NCBI RefSeq assembly: GCF_009467805.1
Contig: NZ_WIAY01000001.1
Span: forward strand, 1,506,873-1,570,872
Source of the DNA: Stenotrophomonas nematodicola
GTDB lineage: Bacteria > Pseudomonadota > Gammaproteobacteria > Xanthomonadales > Xanthomonadaceae
DNA: 64,000 nucleotides
Direction of reading: 5' to 3'
A program made the translations under genes and the position numbers. The notes below the pieces were generated by a model. The model made no database searches. It was not told the DNA's origin and saw only the letters and a list, made by a program, of their open reading frames with translations. Shown piece by piece: positions 18,765 through 28,753 of this stretch (within the stretch, counting starts at the first letter, position 1; each line of letters begins with the position of its first letter).

Positions 18765-20102
18765 TTAACCGGCCGCCGACGGCGTTGCGGCGGCGGTGGG
18801 TGGCGGCATGGCCTGCTGCAGCCGGTCGGCCAGGGCCCGGTAGATCGGCGTGCGGCATACCCACGACGAGGTTGCCCGCGCGACGAGCACCGCCGCCAGA
18901 ATGGGCAGCAGCAGATCGCTGGTATTGGTGAGCTCCAGCGAGATCACCGCAGAGGTCAGCGGCGCCTGGGTCACGCCGGTCAGATAGGCGCACATGCCCA
19001 GCACCACCAACGCCGCCGGGTCCACCCCCGGCAGCAGCGCGGCGAGGTTGTGGCCGATGCCGGCGCCCACCGCCAGCGCAGGTGAGAACAGCCCGCCCGG
19101 GATGCCGGCAGCGTAGGAGACCAGGTTGGCGGCAAACTTCATCAGCCCGAACTCATGTCCGACCAGGGCCTGGCCCTGCACCAGGCCCCGCGCCTGTTCG
19201 TAGCCGGTCCCGAACGCGCCGGCCCCGAACACCAGGCCGAGCAGCGCCAGCAGCAGGCCACAGCCGGCGGCGAACAGGACCGGACGGGCCGTGCGTGCGC
19301 GGCCGAGCCAGCGCGGCCGGCCATCCATCACCGCCAGCACCAGGCGACTGAACAGACCGCCGCCCAGGCCACCGACCACACCGCACAGCAGGACCGCCAC
19401 CCAGCCGATGCCCAGCGGCAGCGTCGCGCCCACCCGGCCGAAGTAGGTGTAGTTGCCCAGCAGCCCGAGCGAGACCACGCCGCCGACGATCACGGCCGTC
19501 AGCAACGCGCCGGAGAAACGGTGCTCAAAACGCCCGGACAGCTCCTCGATCGCGAACACCACGCCGGCCAGCGGGGTATTGAACGCGGCGGCGATGCCGG
19601 CTGCGCCGCCGGCCAGCAGGAAGTGGGTGGCCTGGCGCGGATCGCGGAAGCCCAGCGCGCGCCCGATCACGTACATGAGGCTGGCACCGACGTGGACGGT
19701 TGGCCCTTCGCGCCCCACCGACGCACCACCGAACAGGGCCAGCACGGTCAAGCCGAGCTTGCCGACGGACACCGGCAACGACAGATTGCGCTGGCGGAAC
19801 GCGGCATCGGGCGTATCCAGCGCGGCAATCACCTGCGGGATACCGCTGCCGCGGGTGGGCCGCAGCACGCCCTGGGTGAGCCACGCCAGCACGGCGAACA
19901 CCGTCGGGGTCAGCAGCAGCGGCCACCACGGGGAAGCATCGTAGATATGCCGGAACAGGGCGAATGCCGCGTCGCTGGCCTTGGCAAACAGGATCGCCGC
20001 CAGCGCGACCGCGACCGCCCCGCCCCACAGGGCCAGCCGTTCAAGCCACTGGCGCCGCGACCCCAGCCAGCGGGGAGAGGGAGTAGGTGAAGGCGCGTCC
20101 AT
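18765..20102 (-). CDS. ClC-family chloride/proton antiporter
   Basis: This 445-residue inner-membrane protein has the three ClC selectivity segments: GSGIPQV (about 87-93), GREGPTVHVGA (about 130-140, with the gating Glu) and GIPGGLFSPALAVGAGIG. The inner proton-pathway Glu (FAIEELSG) and the central Tyr (TPIYRALAD) are both present. By family knowledge it should be an exchanger rather than a channel. No CBS domain is present. The ATG at 20102 is taken; a GTG two codons upstream is possible. It is likely to support acid resistance or charge balance; no neighbour supports a more specific role. Confidence 0.92.
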   Translation of the reverse strand: MDAPSPTPSPRWLGSRRQWLERLALWGGAVAVALAAILFAKASDAAFALFRHIYDASPWWPLLLTPTVFAVLAWLTQGVLRPTRGSGIPQVIAALDTPDAAFRQRNLSLPVSVGKLGLTVLALFGGASVGREGPTVHVGASLMYVIGRALGFRDPRQATHFLLAGGAAGIAAAFNTPLAGVVFAIEELSGRFEHRFSGALLTAVIVGGVVSLGLLGNYTYFGRVGATLPLGIGWVAVLLCGVVGGLGGGLFSRLVLAVMDGRPRWLGRARTARPVLFAAGCGLLLALLGLVFGAGAFGTGYEQARGLVQGQALVGHEFGLMKFAANLVSYAAGIPGGLFSPALAVGAGIGHNLAALLPGVDPAALVVLGMCAYLTGVTQAPLTSAVISLELTNTSDLLLPILAAVLVARATSSWVCRTPIYRALADRLQQAMPPPTAAATPSAAG

Positions 20103-20246
20103 GCCCACATTGTTTCACCGCCCGGCTCCACGCGATGTGCAGGGGCTGGCGACAGAGCCGACCGGATCGGGGCATCGGACGGACGCTGCCGCGCAGTCGC
20201 GGGGCTTTGCTGCAGACAGTGCGTGGGCTGCTGTCCGGGTCCAGGA

Positions 20247-20278
20247 AAAGAAAAAAGCCGCCTGGCGGACCAGGCGGC
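20247..20278 (-). terminator. Terminator of tRNA-Lys copy 2
   Basis: Perfect 9-bp stem GCCGCCTGG (20257-20265) / CCAGGCGGC (20270-20278) with loop CGGA; an A-run on the plus strand provides the T-run on the minus strand. It is the sister of the hairpin at 20457. Confidence 0.85.
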
Positions 20279-20286
20279 TTCTGTCT

Positions 20287-20362
20287 TGGTGGGCTGTCAA
20301 GGATTCGAACCTTGGACCTATTGATTAAGAGTCAACTGCTCTACCAACTGAGCTAACAGCCC
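20287..20362 (-). tRNA. tRNA-Lys (anticodon CTT), copy 2
   Basis: 76 nt with encoded CCA. The anticodon loop CTCTTAA gives CTT, and the acceptor is GGGCTGT. It is identical to the copy at 20487, exactly 200 bp away. Confidence 0.95.
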
Positions 20363-20446
20363 GAAAATCGGGAGGCGAATTATGCAGGAATCCTGGCGAT
20401 GGATGCAAGCACTTTGTTTGAACGGCAGAAAAACCACCGTGCCGGC

Positions 20447-20478
20447 AAAGAAAAAAGCCACCCGGCGGACCGGATGGC
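20447..20478 (-). terminator. Terminator of tRNA-Lys copy 1
   Basis: Stem GCCACCCGG (20457-20465) / CCGGATGGC (20470-20478), loop CGGA. Compared with the copy at 20257 it differs at four stem positions, and in the RNA all pairs are kept (A-U for G-C, C-G for U-A, and one G-U). Confidence 0.82.
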
Positions 20479-20486
20479 TTCTGTCT

Positions 20487-20562
20487 TGGTGGGCTGTCAA
20501 GGATTCGAACCTTGGACCTATTGATTAAGAGTCAACTGCTCTACCAACTGAGCTAACAGCCC
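20487..20562 (-). tRNA. tRNA-Lys (anticodon CTT), copy 1
   Basis: Same 76-nt gene as at 20287, with anticodon CTT and encoded CCA. It is the fourth gene of the Pro-Arg-His-Lys-Lys cluster in transcription order. Confidence 0.95.
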
Positions 20563-20643
20563 TGAAAACGCAGGCGCACATTGTAACGTGACTGCCCTTT
20601 TTTGCAACCCTGATTCACTTTCGGTGAACCAGGTTCTGATCAG

Positions 20644-20720
20644 TGGGGTGGCTGAGGGGATTCGAACCCCCGACCACCGGAATCACAATCCGGTACTCTA
20701 ACCAACTGAGCTACAGCCAC
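20644..20720 (-). tRNA. tRNA-His (anticodon GTG)
   Basis: 77 nt with encoded CCA. The anticodon stem-loop around GATTGTGATTC gives GTG. The acceptor is GTGGCTG with discriminator C, and a C at 20721 supplies the extra G at position -1 that marks tRNA-His. Confidence 0.95.
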
Positions 20721-20755
20721 CACTGAAACCTTTGCTTCCTACCGCTTGCACCGAA

Positions 20756-20832
20756 TGGCGCGCCCGACAGGAATCGAACCTGTAACCGCCGGCTTAGAAG
20801 GCCGGTGCTCTATCCAGTTGAGCTACGGGCGC
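20756..20832 (-). tRNA. tRNA-Arg (anticodon TCT)
   Basis: 77 nt with encoded CCA. The acceptor is GCGCCCG, and the anticodon region CCGGCCTTCTAAGCCGG gives TCT. It reads AGA/AGG, codons that are rare in this high-GC genome. Confidence 0.95.
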
Positions 20833-20877
20833 TCGATCCGGATTGTCGCATTTCCAATCCCGTTCTGAGCAGCGGAT

Positions 20878-20954
20878 TGGTCGGGGTAGAGGGATTCGAA
20901 CCCCCGACATCCTGCTCCCAAAGCAGGCGCGCTACCAGACTGCGCTATACCCCG
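20878..20954 (-). tRNA. tRNA-Pro (anticodon TGG)
   Basis: 77 nt with encoded CCA. The acceptor is CGGGGTA, and the anticodon region CCTGCTTTGGGAGCAGG gives TGG. It is the first gene of the five-tRNA cluster. Confidence 0.95.
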
Positions 20955-21133
20955 GCGGTTTTGTTTCCCTCCGAGGTTCCCCCCGAAAGAGTCGGCTATT
21001 GTGGGAATCAGCGAGGCATCTGTCAACGGTTTTCACACATCGATTCACCTGTCGCCATCGACTCCCCCTCCTTCGGCTATCCTCGACACAGCGGCCGGAT
21101 GGCCAAACCGTACCCCTTTCAAGGAGATTGACA

Positions 21134-21892
21134 ATGCGCAGCGGTAATCCCGCCCTTTCCGAGTCGACCTTCCTCGACCTGGCCAGCGGCTCGGTCGTGA
21201 GCTCACCCGACCAGGCGATGACCATCAATGGCACGGTCAACAAGACCGGCATCCTGCTGTTGCTCACCGTGCTGACCGCTGCGTTCGCCTGGAGCCAGAC
21301 CGTTGGTGCCGATGGGCAGATCGCGCCGGGCGCGATGATCTACGCCGTCGGCGGCGCGATCGGCGGCCTGGTGCTGGCGCTGGTCACGGTGTTCAAGAAG
21401 GCGTGGTCGCCGGTGACCGCGCCGCTGTACGCACTGGTGGAAGGCTTCTTCCTCGGCGCGATCTCGGCCGTGTTCGAAATGAAGTTCCCGGGCATCGTGT
21501 TCCAGGCCGTGCTGCTCACCTTCGGCACCCTGTTCGCCCTGCTGGTGGCCTACCGCACCGGCCTGATCAAGGTCACCGAGAACTTCAAGCTCGGCGTCGT
21601 GGCCGCCACCGGCGGCATCGCACTGCTGTACCTGGCCTCGTTCGTGCTGGGCTTCTTCAACATCAATGTGCCGGTCATCCACGAAGCCAGCGGCTGGGGC
21701 ATCGCCTTCAGCCTGTTCGTGGTGGTGGTGGCGGCGCTGAACCTGGTGCTGGACTTCGACTTCATCGAAACCGGTGCCGCCGCGCGCGCGCCCAAGTACA
21801 TGGAGTGGTACGGCGCGTTCGGCCTGATGGTCACGCTGGTGTGGCTGTACGTGGAGTTCCTGCGCCTGCTGTCCAAGCTGCAGAGCCGCTGA
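21134..21892 (+). CDS. BAX inhibitor-1 / YccA family integral membrane protein
   Basis: This 252-residue protein has seven predicted membrane segments beginning at about residue 37 (NKTGILLLLTVLTAAFAW). The family features LVEGFFLGAIS and a C-terminal acidic pair in FDFIETGA are present. It belongs to the bacterial TMBIM/BI-1 families, implicated in Ca2+/H+ leak or FtsH interaction in other bacteria; its role here is unknown. The start at 21134 follows a textbook Shine-Dalgarno AAGGAG (21121-21126). It is monocistronic and ends at a strong terminator. Confidence 0.9.
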   Translation: MRSGNPALSESTFLDLASGSVVSSPDQAMTINGTVNKTGILLLLTVLTAAFAWSQTVGADGQIAPGAMIYAVGGAIGGLVLALVTVFKKAWSPVTAPLYALVEGFFLGAISAVFEMKFPGIVFQAVLLTFGTLFALLVAYRTGLIKVTENFKLGVVAATGGIALLYLASFVLGFFNINVPVIHEASGWGIAFSLFVVVVAALNLVLDFDFIETGAAARAPKYMEWYGAFGLMVTLVWLYVEFLRLLSKLQSR

Positions 21893-21910
21893 GCGCCGCA
21901 CCCTCACCAC

Positions 21911-21940
21911 GAAAAAGGGCGCCTGCGGGCGCCCTTTTTC
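21911..21940. terminator. Bidirectional intrinsic terminator
   Basis: GAAAAAGGGCGCC/GGCGCCCTTTTTC-type perfect hairpin between the convergent BI-1-family and TauE/SafE genes. Both arms carry the A/T tract, so it serves both strands. Confidence 0.92.
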
Positions 21941-21945
21941 GTTGA

Positions 21946-22701
21946 TCAGCCCGCGCGTCCCAGCAGCGCCGGCACCGACGAGGCGAGCAGCGCCACGCCC
22001 GAGGCGGTGAGCAGGCCCAGCACGATCTGCCGGAAGCGTGCCTCGCTGATGCCGACGTATAGCTTTGCGCCGAACAGGGTGGGCAGCAGCATCGCCGGTG
22101 CGACGATCGCGAACAGGGGCAGCACCTGCCGGGTGACCACACCGGTCGCCAGGTAGATGCCCATCGTCACCAGCAGCATGGACAGGTTGAAGTTCTGGAC
22201 AATGGCGCGCTGGGCATCCTTGTCCATGCCACGCAGCGTGCACCACAGCGTCGGCAGCGTCCCGGTGAAGCCACCGATGCCACCCAGCACGCCACCGGCC
22301 ATCCCCACCGCCGCATCCGCGATCCGACCGCCGGCGGTGACCCGCGGCAATGCGCGCGCCATCAGCATGGCCGGGCACCAGATCACCAGCAGCCCGCCGA
22401 GCAGCGCCTTGAACCAGTCCATGTCCAGGTGCGGCAACACGGCCACGCCGAGCGGAATGCCGGCCAGGCCCCCCAGCACGAACGGCAGCAGCCGCTGCAG
22501 CTCGAAGCCGCGGCGCACGGTGAAGGCCGCCAGCACCTGCCCCACCAGGGCGCCGAACACCGACAGGGTCGCCGCCAGACGCGGATCCAGGGTCCATGCC
22601 CAGAACGACATGGCGACCAGGCCAAAGGCGAACCCCGACAGCCCCTGCACGAATCCCGCCACGATCGCGCCGAGGGCCACGATCAGATACACCGACTCCA
22701 T
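21946..22701 (-). CDS. TauE/SafE family (anion exporter-like) membrane protein
   Basis: This 251-residue protein has about eight hydrophobic segments in two similar halves, each starting with a glycine-rich motif: GFVQGLSGFAFGLVAM near residue 16 and GGVLGGIGGFTGTLPT near 136. These repeats are the TauE/SafE signature. Members export sulfite, sulfoacetate or other organic anions; the substrate here is not determinable. It is followed 97 bp downstream on the plus coordinate by the isocitrate dehydrogenase gene, which is transcribed in the same direction and could share a transcript. Confidence 0.88.
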   Translation of the reverse strand: MESVYLIVALGAIVAGFVQGLSGFAFGLVAMSFWAWTLDPRLAATLSVFGALVGQVLAAFTVRRGFELQRLLPFVLGGLAGIPLGVAVLPHLDMDWFKALLGGLLVIWCPAMLMARALPRVTAGGRIADAAVGMAGGVLGGIGGFTGTLPTLWCTLRGMDKDAQRAIVQNFNLSMLLVTMGIYLATGVVTRQVLPLFAIVAPAMLLPTLFGAKLYVGISEARFRQIVLGLLTASGVALLASSVPALLGRAG

Positions 22702-22798
22702 TGCCTTGCTCCTGTCGCACTGCGCGCCGCGTGCGACGCAAACGCAACGGGGCGCCCGAAGGCGCCCCGCTGGAGGTACCAGGCGATGCCAGGACCGC

Positions 22799-23806
22799 TT
22801 ACAGGCGGCTGGCGATGGCCTGGGCGAAGCCCATCGTGTTGCCGGTGCCGCCGAGATCGCCGGTCAGCGAATCCTTGGCTTCCAGCGTGGCCACGATGGC
22901 CTTGCGCAGGCGCTCGGCGTTCTCGGTCTGGCCGACGTGGTCCAGCATCTGCGCGGCGGCGAGCAGCAGCGCGCACGGATTGGCCTTGCCCTGGCCGGCG
23001 ATGTCCGGGGCGGTGCCGTGCACGGCTTCGAAGATCGCCGCGTTCTCACCGATGTTGGCGCCCGGGGCCAGCCCCAGCCCGCCGACGAGGCCGGCGCACA
23101 GGTCGGAGATGATGTCGCCGAACAGGTTGGTGGTGACGATGATGTCGAACTGCTCCGGACGCATCACCAGCTGCATGCAGGCGTTGTCGACGATCATTTC
23201 CTGGAACTCGATGTCCGGGTACTTGGCCGCCACTTCGCGCGCCACGGCCAGGAACAGGCCCGAGGTCGACTTGATGATGTTGGCCTTGTGCACGGCGGTG
23301 ACCTTCTTGCGGCCGGTGCTGCGGGCCAGCTCGAAGGCGTAGCGCACGATGCGCTCGGAGCCCTTGCGGGTGATGCGGGTACCGGAGAAGGCGGTTTCGC
23401 CGTCGGCCGAGACTTCCTGGCCTTCGGCCAGGTAGGCGCCTTCGGTGTTCTCACGGACGGTGATCAGGTTCACGCCGTCGCCGAAGCGCGACTTGGTGTT
23501 CGGGAACGAGGTCGCCGGACGCACGTTGGCGTACAGGTCGAAGTGGCGACGCAGGCTGACGTTGATCGAGGTGAAGCCACCACCGACCGGCGTGGTCAGC
23601 GGGCTCTTCAGGGCGATCTTGTTGCGTGCGATCGATTCCAGCGTGGCCGCCGGCATCAGGTCGCCGTGCTTTTCCAGCGCGACCAGACCCGCGTCGGCGT
23701 CTTCGTATTCAAAGCCGGTGTCCAGCTTGCCGAGCACGAACAGGGTAGCGTCCATGATCTCCGGGCCGATGCCGTCACCGCGGATGACCGTGATTTTCTG
23801 CGTCAT
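22799..23806 (-). CDS. NAD-dependent isocitrate dehydrogenase (IDH3-like)
   Basis: This 335-residue beta-decarboxylating dehydrogenase starts KITVIRGDGIGPEIMDATL. The substrate loop reads SPLTTPVGGGFTSINVSLRR, and VRENTEGAYLAEGQE follows; S/N/R/R/R phosphate- and isocitrate-binding residues are in the order expected for isocitrate rather than isopropylmalate enzymes. The C-terminal region IFEAVHGTAPDIAGQGKANP is the cofactor-binding segment. Xanthomonads are known for a homodimeric NAD-IDH related to mitochondrial IDH3, and this gene fits that group. It catalyses isocitrate to 2-oxoglutarate in the TCA cycle. Confidence 0.9.
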   Translation of the reverse strand: MTQKITVIRGDGIGPEIMDATLFVLGKLDTGFEYEDADAGLVALEKHGDLMPAATLESIARNKIALKSPLTTPVGGGFTSINVSLRRHFDLYANVRPATSFPNTKSRFGDGVNLITVRENTEGAYLAEGQEVSADGETAFSGTRITRKGSERIVRYAFELARSTGRKKVTAVHKANIIKSTSGLFLAVAREVAAKYPDIEFQEMIVDNACMQLVMRPEQFDIIVTTNLFGDIISDLCAGLVGGLGLAPGANIGENAAIFEAVHGTAPDIAGQGKANPCALLLAAAQMLDHVGQTENAERLRKAIVATLEAKDSLTGDLGGTGNTMGFAQAIASRL

Positions 23807-24024
23807 TTGATCTGTTTCCGAACCGAGGGGGAGCGCCGTCCAGCAGGTGCGGAAAGCACCGGCGCAAGGGAAGTTTCACCCGCAATTATGCCTGACCCGG
23901 CCCGGGGACCCCAAATCAGCCTTTGGTCCAAGACCGCAGGCCGTACCGGCCTGCGCTTGGCACCTGCCGGTACGGTGGCGGAGAGACAACCGGTGGCGCC
24001 CGACCGCCGGCCGGACAGTTCCGG

Positions 24025-24417
24025 TCAATGTTCGTGAACGGCCGGGGCGGCGGCGCCACCTTCGAGCTGGTCCAGGAAGTCCACCGCGCGGCGCAGGTGC
24101 GGAATCACGATGGAGCCGCCGACCACCAGACCGACCGAGAAGGTCTCGAAGAACTCCTCGCGGGTGACGCCGGCGTCCTTGCACTGGGCCACGTGGTAGC
24201 TGATGCAGTCGTCGCAGCGCAGCACCATCGAGGCGACCAGACCGAGCAGCTCCTTGGTCTTCACATCCAGCGCGCCGGCCTGGTAGGTCTGGGTATCCAG
24301 CGCGAAGAAGCGCCGCACGACCTGGTTGGGCTCGCCGAGGATGCGCTGGTTCATGCGCTGGCGGAATTCGGTGAATTCGGCGATGCGGTCCCGGCTGCCG
24401 TCGTCGGCCGCGCTCAT
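24025..24417 (-). CDS. AhpD-like / carboxymuconolactone decarboxylase family protein
   Basis: This 130-residue all-helical protein carries the redox motif RCDDCISYHVAQC (about residues 67-79), a CxxC with downstream His as in AhpD-type peroxidase partners. It therefore probably acts as a thiol-disulfide protein. The gene overlaps the grx stop by four bases (ATGA), so the two are translationally coupled, and both are redox proteins. The C-terminus is His/Ala-rich. Confidence 0.88.
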   Translation of the reverse strand: MSAADDGSRDRIAEFTEFRQRMNQRILGEPNQVVRRFFALDTQTYQAGALDVKTKELLGLVASMVLRCDDCISYHVAQCKDAGVTREEFFETFSVGLVVGGSIVIPHLRRAVDFLDQLEGGAAAPAVHEH

Positions 24418-24713
24418 GCCTGGCCCTCGCCGGCCAGCAGCGGTTCGAGCTTGCCGGCGCGGTGCAGCGCCATCATGTCGTCGTAGCCACCGACGTGGAC
24501 CTCGCCGACGAAGATCTGCGGCACGCTGGTGCGGCGGGTCCTGGCCATCATTTTTTCGCGCTCGACCGGGTCCAGGTCAATCCGGACTTCGGTCCAGTCG
24601 CGGCCCTTGCTCTTGAGGAAGTTCTTGGCCGCCACGCAATAGGGACAGACCGCGGTCGAATAGATGGTGATGGCGGGGGTGCCACCCGGGGTGGAAGCGA
24701 CATCTTGGCTCAC
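24414..24713 (-). CDS. grxC: Glutaredoxin 3 (GrxC-type)
   Basis: This 99-residue glutaredoxin has the active site TAVCPYCVAAK at about residues 23-33, the cis-proline TSVPQIFVG, and the GGYDDMMAL glutathione-binding turn. It reduces disulfides with glutathione. The GTG at 24713 is chosen because GGAG lies six bases before it. An in-frame GTG four codons upstream (24725) has no ribosome binding site. It is co-transcribed with, and overlaps, the AhpD-like gene. Confidence 0.92.
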   Translation of the reverse strand: MSQDVASTPGGTPAITIYSTAVCPYCVAAKNFLKSKGRDWTEVRIDLDPVEREKMMARTRRTSVPQIFVGEVHVGGYDDMMALHRAGKLEPLLAGEGQA

Positions 24714-24865
24714 GGGAAACTCCACAGCGGAACGAGTGTCTGTATATGGTAGCGGCCCGCTGGAATTTCCACGTCACCGCCGCAACACTGTGGATTAACC
24801 ATAGATTTGCAGGCCCCCTGCCACCCTGTACCGGCTGTACCTGCCCACCCTTCCAGGAGCTTCGT

Positions 24866-26506
24866 TTGCGCCCTCTGCTGCTTTCCGCTGCGTTGACCCT
24901 GGCCTTGGCCGTGCCACTGGCCTCGGCCCAGGACAGCAAGCTGCCGGACATCGGCTCCTCGGCCGGCGAACTGCTGACCCCGGCGCGCCAGGCCGAATAC
25001 GGCGGGATGATGCTGCGCGAACTGCGCAACTATGGCTATCTGCTCGATGACCCGCTGGTGGACGACTGGCTGCAGACGATGGGTGCACGGCTGGGTTCCA
25101 ACAGCGCCCAGCCGCGGCAGCCCTACACGTTCTTCATGCTCAAGGACCGCCAGATCAATGCCTTTGCCACGCTGGGCGGCTACATCGGGGTCAATGCCGG
25201 GCTGGTGCTGACCGCCGAGCGCGAAGACGAGGTGGCGGCGGTGCTGTCCCACGAAATCGCCCACGTCACCCAGCAGCATGTGCTGCGTGGGGTCGAACGC
25301 GCCCAGCGTGACCAGATTCCGATCCTGCTGGGCATGCTGGCGGCGGTGGTCGCCGCGCAGCAGGCCGGGGGCAACTCCTCGGGCGATGCGACGATGGCGG
25401 CGATCACCTCCGGCATGGGCCTGATGCAGCAGCGGCAGATCAACTACACCCGGTCCAATGAATCCGAAGCCGACCGGCTCGGCATCCGCACCCTGGCCCG
25501 CAGTGGCTACGACGTGGATGCGATGGCCGGCTTCTTCGAACGCATGTCCGCCTCGATGCGGGGCAACGCCGGCGGCTATTCGGTGCCGGACTTCCTGCAG
25601 ACGCATCCGGTCACCACCACCCGCATCAGCGAGGCCAAATCCCGCGCCGAGCAGATGAAGAAGGACACCGTGCTGCTGACCACCGCCGTACCCGGCGGCG
25701 TGCGCGAGGAACGCGTGGACCCGGCCGACCCGGCGCTGTCCGATCCGCTGGTCCGGCGCAACAATCCGCTGCTGCCGGCGTCCATGCAGGTCTCGGTGAC
25801 CACGCTCAGCCGCGGCGCCACCGGGCAGTTCGAGTGGGCCCGCGAGCGGCTGCGGGTGCTGAGCGCCGACACACCCGGCGATGTGCTGAAGGAATATGAA
25901 AACCTGCAGCGCGCGCAGAAGGACGGCCTGACCGAGCCCCAGCGCTATGGGCTGGCCCTGGCCCGGCTGCGCAGCAGCGCCGCCGGCCAGGCCCGCGACG
26001 ACCTGCAGGCCCTGCTGCGCGATCACCCCGACAACCTCTGGGTGGCGCTGGCCCTGGGCGAGGCCGAATCCCGCGCCGGCCAGCCGGCCCAGGCCAACGC
26101 CCGTTTCGAGGCCCTGCTGCGCCAGCATCCCGGCAGCCGACCGGTGGCGTTGACCTTCGCCGCCATCCTCAATGAGCAGGGCGGGCGCGAGGCCGGGCAG
26201 CGCGCGCAGGCGATGCTGCGTCCGCTGCTGTCGCAAAGTGGTAATGATCCGGTGTTCCAGACCCGTTTCGCCCGGGCCAGCGAACTGGCCGGAGACACCA
26301 CCCGCGCCAGCGAGGCCTATGCCGAAGCGGCGTTCCTCAGCGGCCGGCCGGAGCAGGCGTTGATCCAGCTGCAGGCGCTCAAGCGCCAGCCCGCGCTGGA
26401 CTATGTGGGCCGCGCACGGGTGGATGCCCGCATCGAGGCGATCACGCCGACGGTGCTGGAAATGCGCCGGCAGGGTATCCAGGACCCCGATCTGGACCGG
26501 CGCTGA
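24866..26506 (+). CDS. bepA: Periplasmic M48 metalloprotease/chaperone BepA (YfgC)
   Basis: This 546-residue protein has a cleavable signal peptide (1-22, ending ASAQ), the M48 zinc motif SHEIAH at 128-133, and the third ligand Glu in NESEADRLG. A C-terminal TPR-like region runs from about 335 to 530. BepA degrades or assists stalled LptD and BAM substrates at the outer membrane. The start is taken as TTG at 24866 because it yields a perfect signal peptide and is preceded by AGGAG six bases upstream. The frame is open further upstream but without signal or similarity. Confidence 0.93.
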   Translation: MRPLLLSAALTLALAVPLASAQDSKLPDIGSSAGELLTPARQAEYGGMMLRELRNYGYLLDDPLVDDWLQTMGARLGSNSAQPRQPYTFFMLKDRQINAFATLGGYIGVNAGLVLTAEREDEVAAVLSHEIAHVTQQHVLRGVERAQRDQIPILLGMLAAVVAAQQAGGNSSGDATMAAITSGMGLMQQRQINYTRSNESEADRLGIRTLARSGYDVDAMAGFFERMSASMRGNAGGYSVPDFLQTHPVTTTRISEAKSRAEQMKKDTVLLTTAVPGGVREERVDPADPALSDPLVRRNNPLLPASMQVSVTTLSRGATGQFEWARERLRVLSADTPGDVLKEYENLQRAQKDGLTEPQRYGLALARLRSSAAGQARDDLQALLRDHPDNLWVALALGEAESRAGQPAQANARFEALLRQHPGSRPVALTFAAILNEQGGREAGQRAQAMLRPLLSQSGNDPVFQTRFARASELAGDTTRASEAYAEAAFLSGRPEQALIQLQALKRQPALDYVGRARVDARIEAITPTVLEMRRQGIQDPDLDRR

Positions 26507-26578
26507 GCCGGCCGCCGCCCCCGTCCACATGACCGGCCGATGGCACCGGGCACCGATACCGCCCCGGTCGTCACAAAC

Positions 26579-26596
26579 ATGTCATGAAACCGTAGT
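26579..26596 (+). promoter_or_regulatory. Putative Pho box upstream of phoB
   Basis: ATGTCATGAAACCGTAGT matches the consensus CTGTCATAWAWCTGTCAY at 13 of 18 positions, with the first TGTCAT half perfect. A -10-like CTCAAT follows at 26605-26610. This would give PhoB autoregulation, as in E. coli. Confidence 0.5.
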
Positions 26597-26639
26597 CTAC
26601 TGGGCTCAATCCCGGTCTGATAAGCATTACGGTGGGCAC

Positions 26640-27329
26640 GTGCAGAAACGCATCCTGATCGTCGACGACGAACCCGCGATCCGCGAAATGGTCGCGTTCG
26701 CCCTGCGCAAGGGCGATTACGACCCGATCCACGCCGGCGATGCCCGCGAGGCCCAGACCGCCATCGCCGATCGCGTCCCGGACCTGATCCTGCTGGACTG
26801 GATGCTCCCGGGCACCAGCGGCCTGGACCTGGCCCGGCGCTGGCGCAAGGAGGCCCTCACCCGTGAGGTGCCGATCATCATGCTCACCGCCCGTGGCGAA
26901 GAAAATGACCGCGTCGGTGGGCTGGAAGCCGGCGTGGACGACTACGTGGTCAAACCCTTCTCGGCGCGCGAACTGCTCGCGCGTATCCGGGCGGTGATGC
27001 GCCGTGCGCGCGACGATGACGAAGACGGCAGCGTGGCGGTCGGCACGATCCGTATCGACGGCGCGGCGCACCGCGTGTTCGCCGGCGACCAGCCGGTGCC
27101 GATCGGCCCCACAGAGTACCGCCTGCTGCACTTCTTCATGACCCATCCCGAGCGCGTCTATACCCGCGCGCAGCTGCTCGACCACGTGTGGGGCGGCAGC
27201 GTGTATGTTGAAGAACGTACCATCGACGTGCACATCCGCCGCCTGCGCAAGACGCTGGAGCCGTTCGGTGCGGAGAACATGGTGCAGACCGTGCGCGGCG
27301 CGGGCTACCGTTTCTCCACCGCCACCTGA
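26640..27329 (+). CDS. phoB: Phosphate regulon response regulator PhoB
   Basis: This 229-residue OmpR-family regulator has a receiver domain (1-120) with acidic pair VDDEP, the phospho-acceptor Asp in LLDWMLPG and the Lys of VVKPFS. A winged-helix effector domain (about 135-229) ends RRLRKTLEPFGAENMVQTVRGAGYRF. It activates the Pho regulon when phosphate is low. The start is GTG at 26640, giving a short N-terminus MQKRILIVDDE. It forms an operon with phoR and the polyphosphate genes. Confidence 0.96.
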   Translation: MQKRILIVDDEPAIREMVAFALRKGDYDPIHAGDAREAQTAIADRVPDLILLDWMLPGTSGLDLARRWRKEALTREVPIIMLTARGEENDRVGGLEAGVDDYVVKPFSARELLARIRAVMRRARDDDEDGSVAVGTIRIDGAAHRVFAGDQPVPIGPTEYRLLHFFMTHPERVYTRAQLLDHVWGGSVYVEERTIDVHIRRLRKTLEPFGAENMVQTVRGAGYRFSTAT

Positions 27330-27342
27330 TTCCAGCCCGTCC

Positions 27343-27390
27343 AGCGCGGGGCAGATCCTGTTGATTCAGCCGGGCAGAGCCCCGCGCTAC
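27343..27390 (-). repeat. GTAG-type REP with long arm between phoB and phoR
   Basis: On the minus strand GTAG (27390-27387) heads GCGCGGGGC. The arm AGCGCGGGGC at 27343-27352 pairs with GCCCCGCGCT at 27379-27388, with 26 nt between. A TTTTT run follows on the plus strand at 27397-27401, so the structure could also attenuate phoB-phoR transcription. Confidence 0.6.
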
Positions 27391-27412
27391 GGACACTTTT
27401 TACGAGACTGTA

Positions 27413-28749
<1,337 letters not shown>

Positions 28750-28753
<4 letters not shown>

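Noticed and set aside
22157-24037. 626-codon plus-strand frame across the TauE/SafE and isocitrate dehydrogenase genes
   Set aside because: Antisense to two well-supported genes and low complexity.
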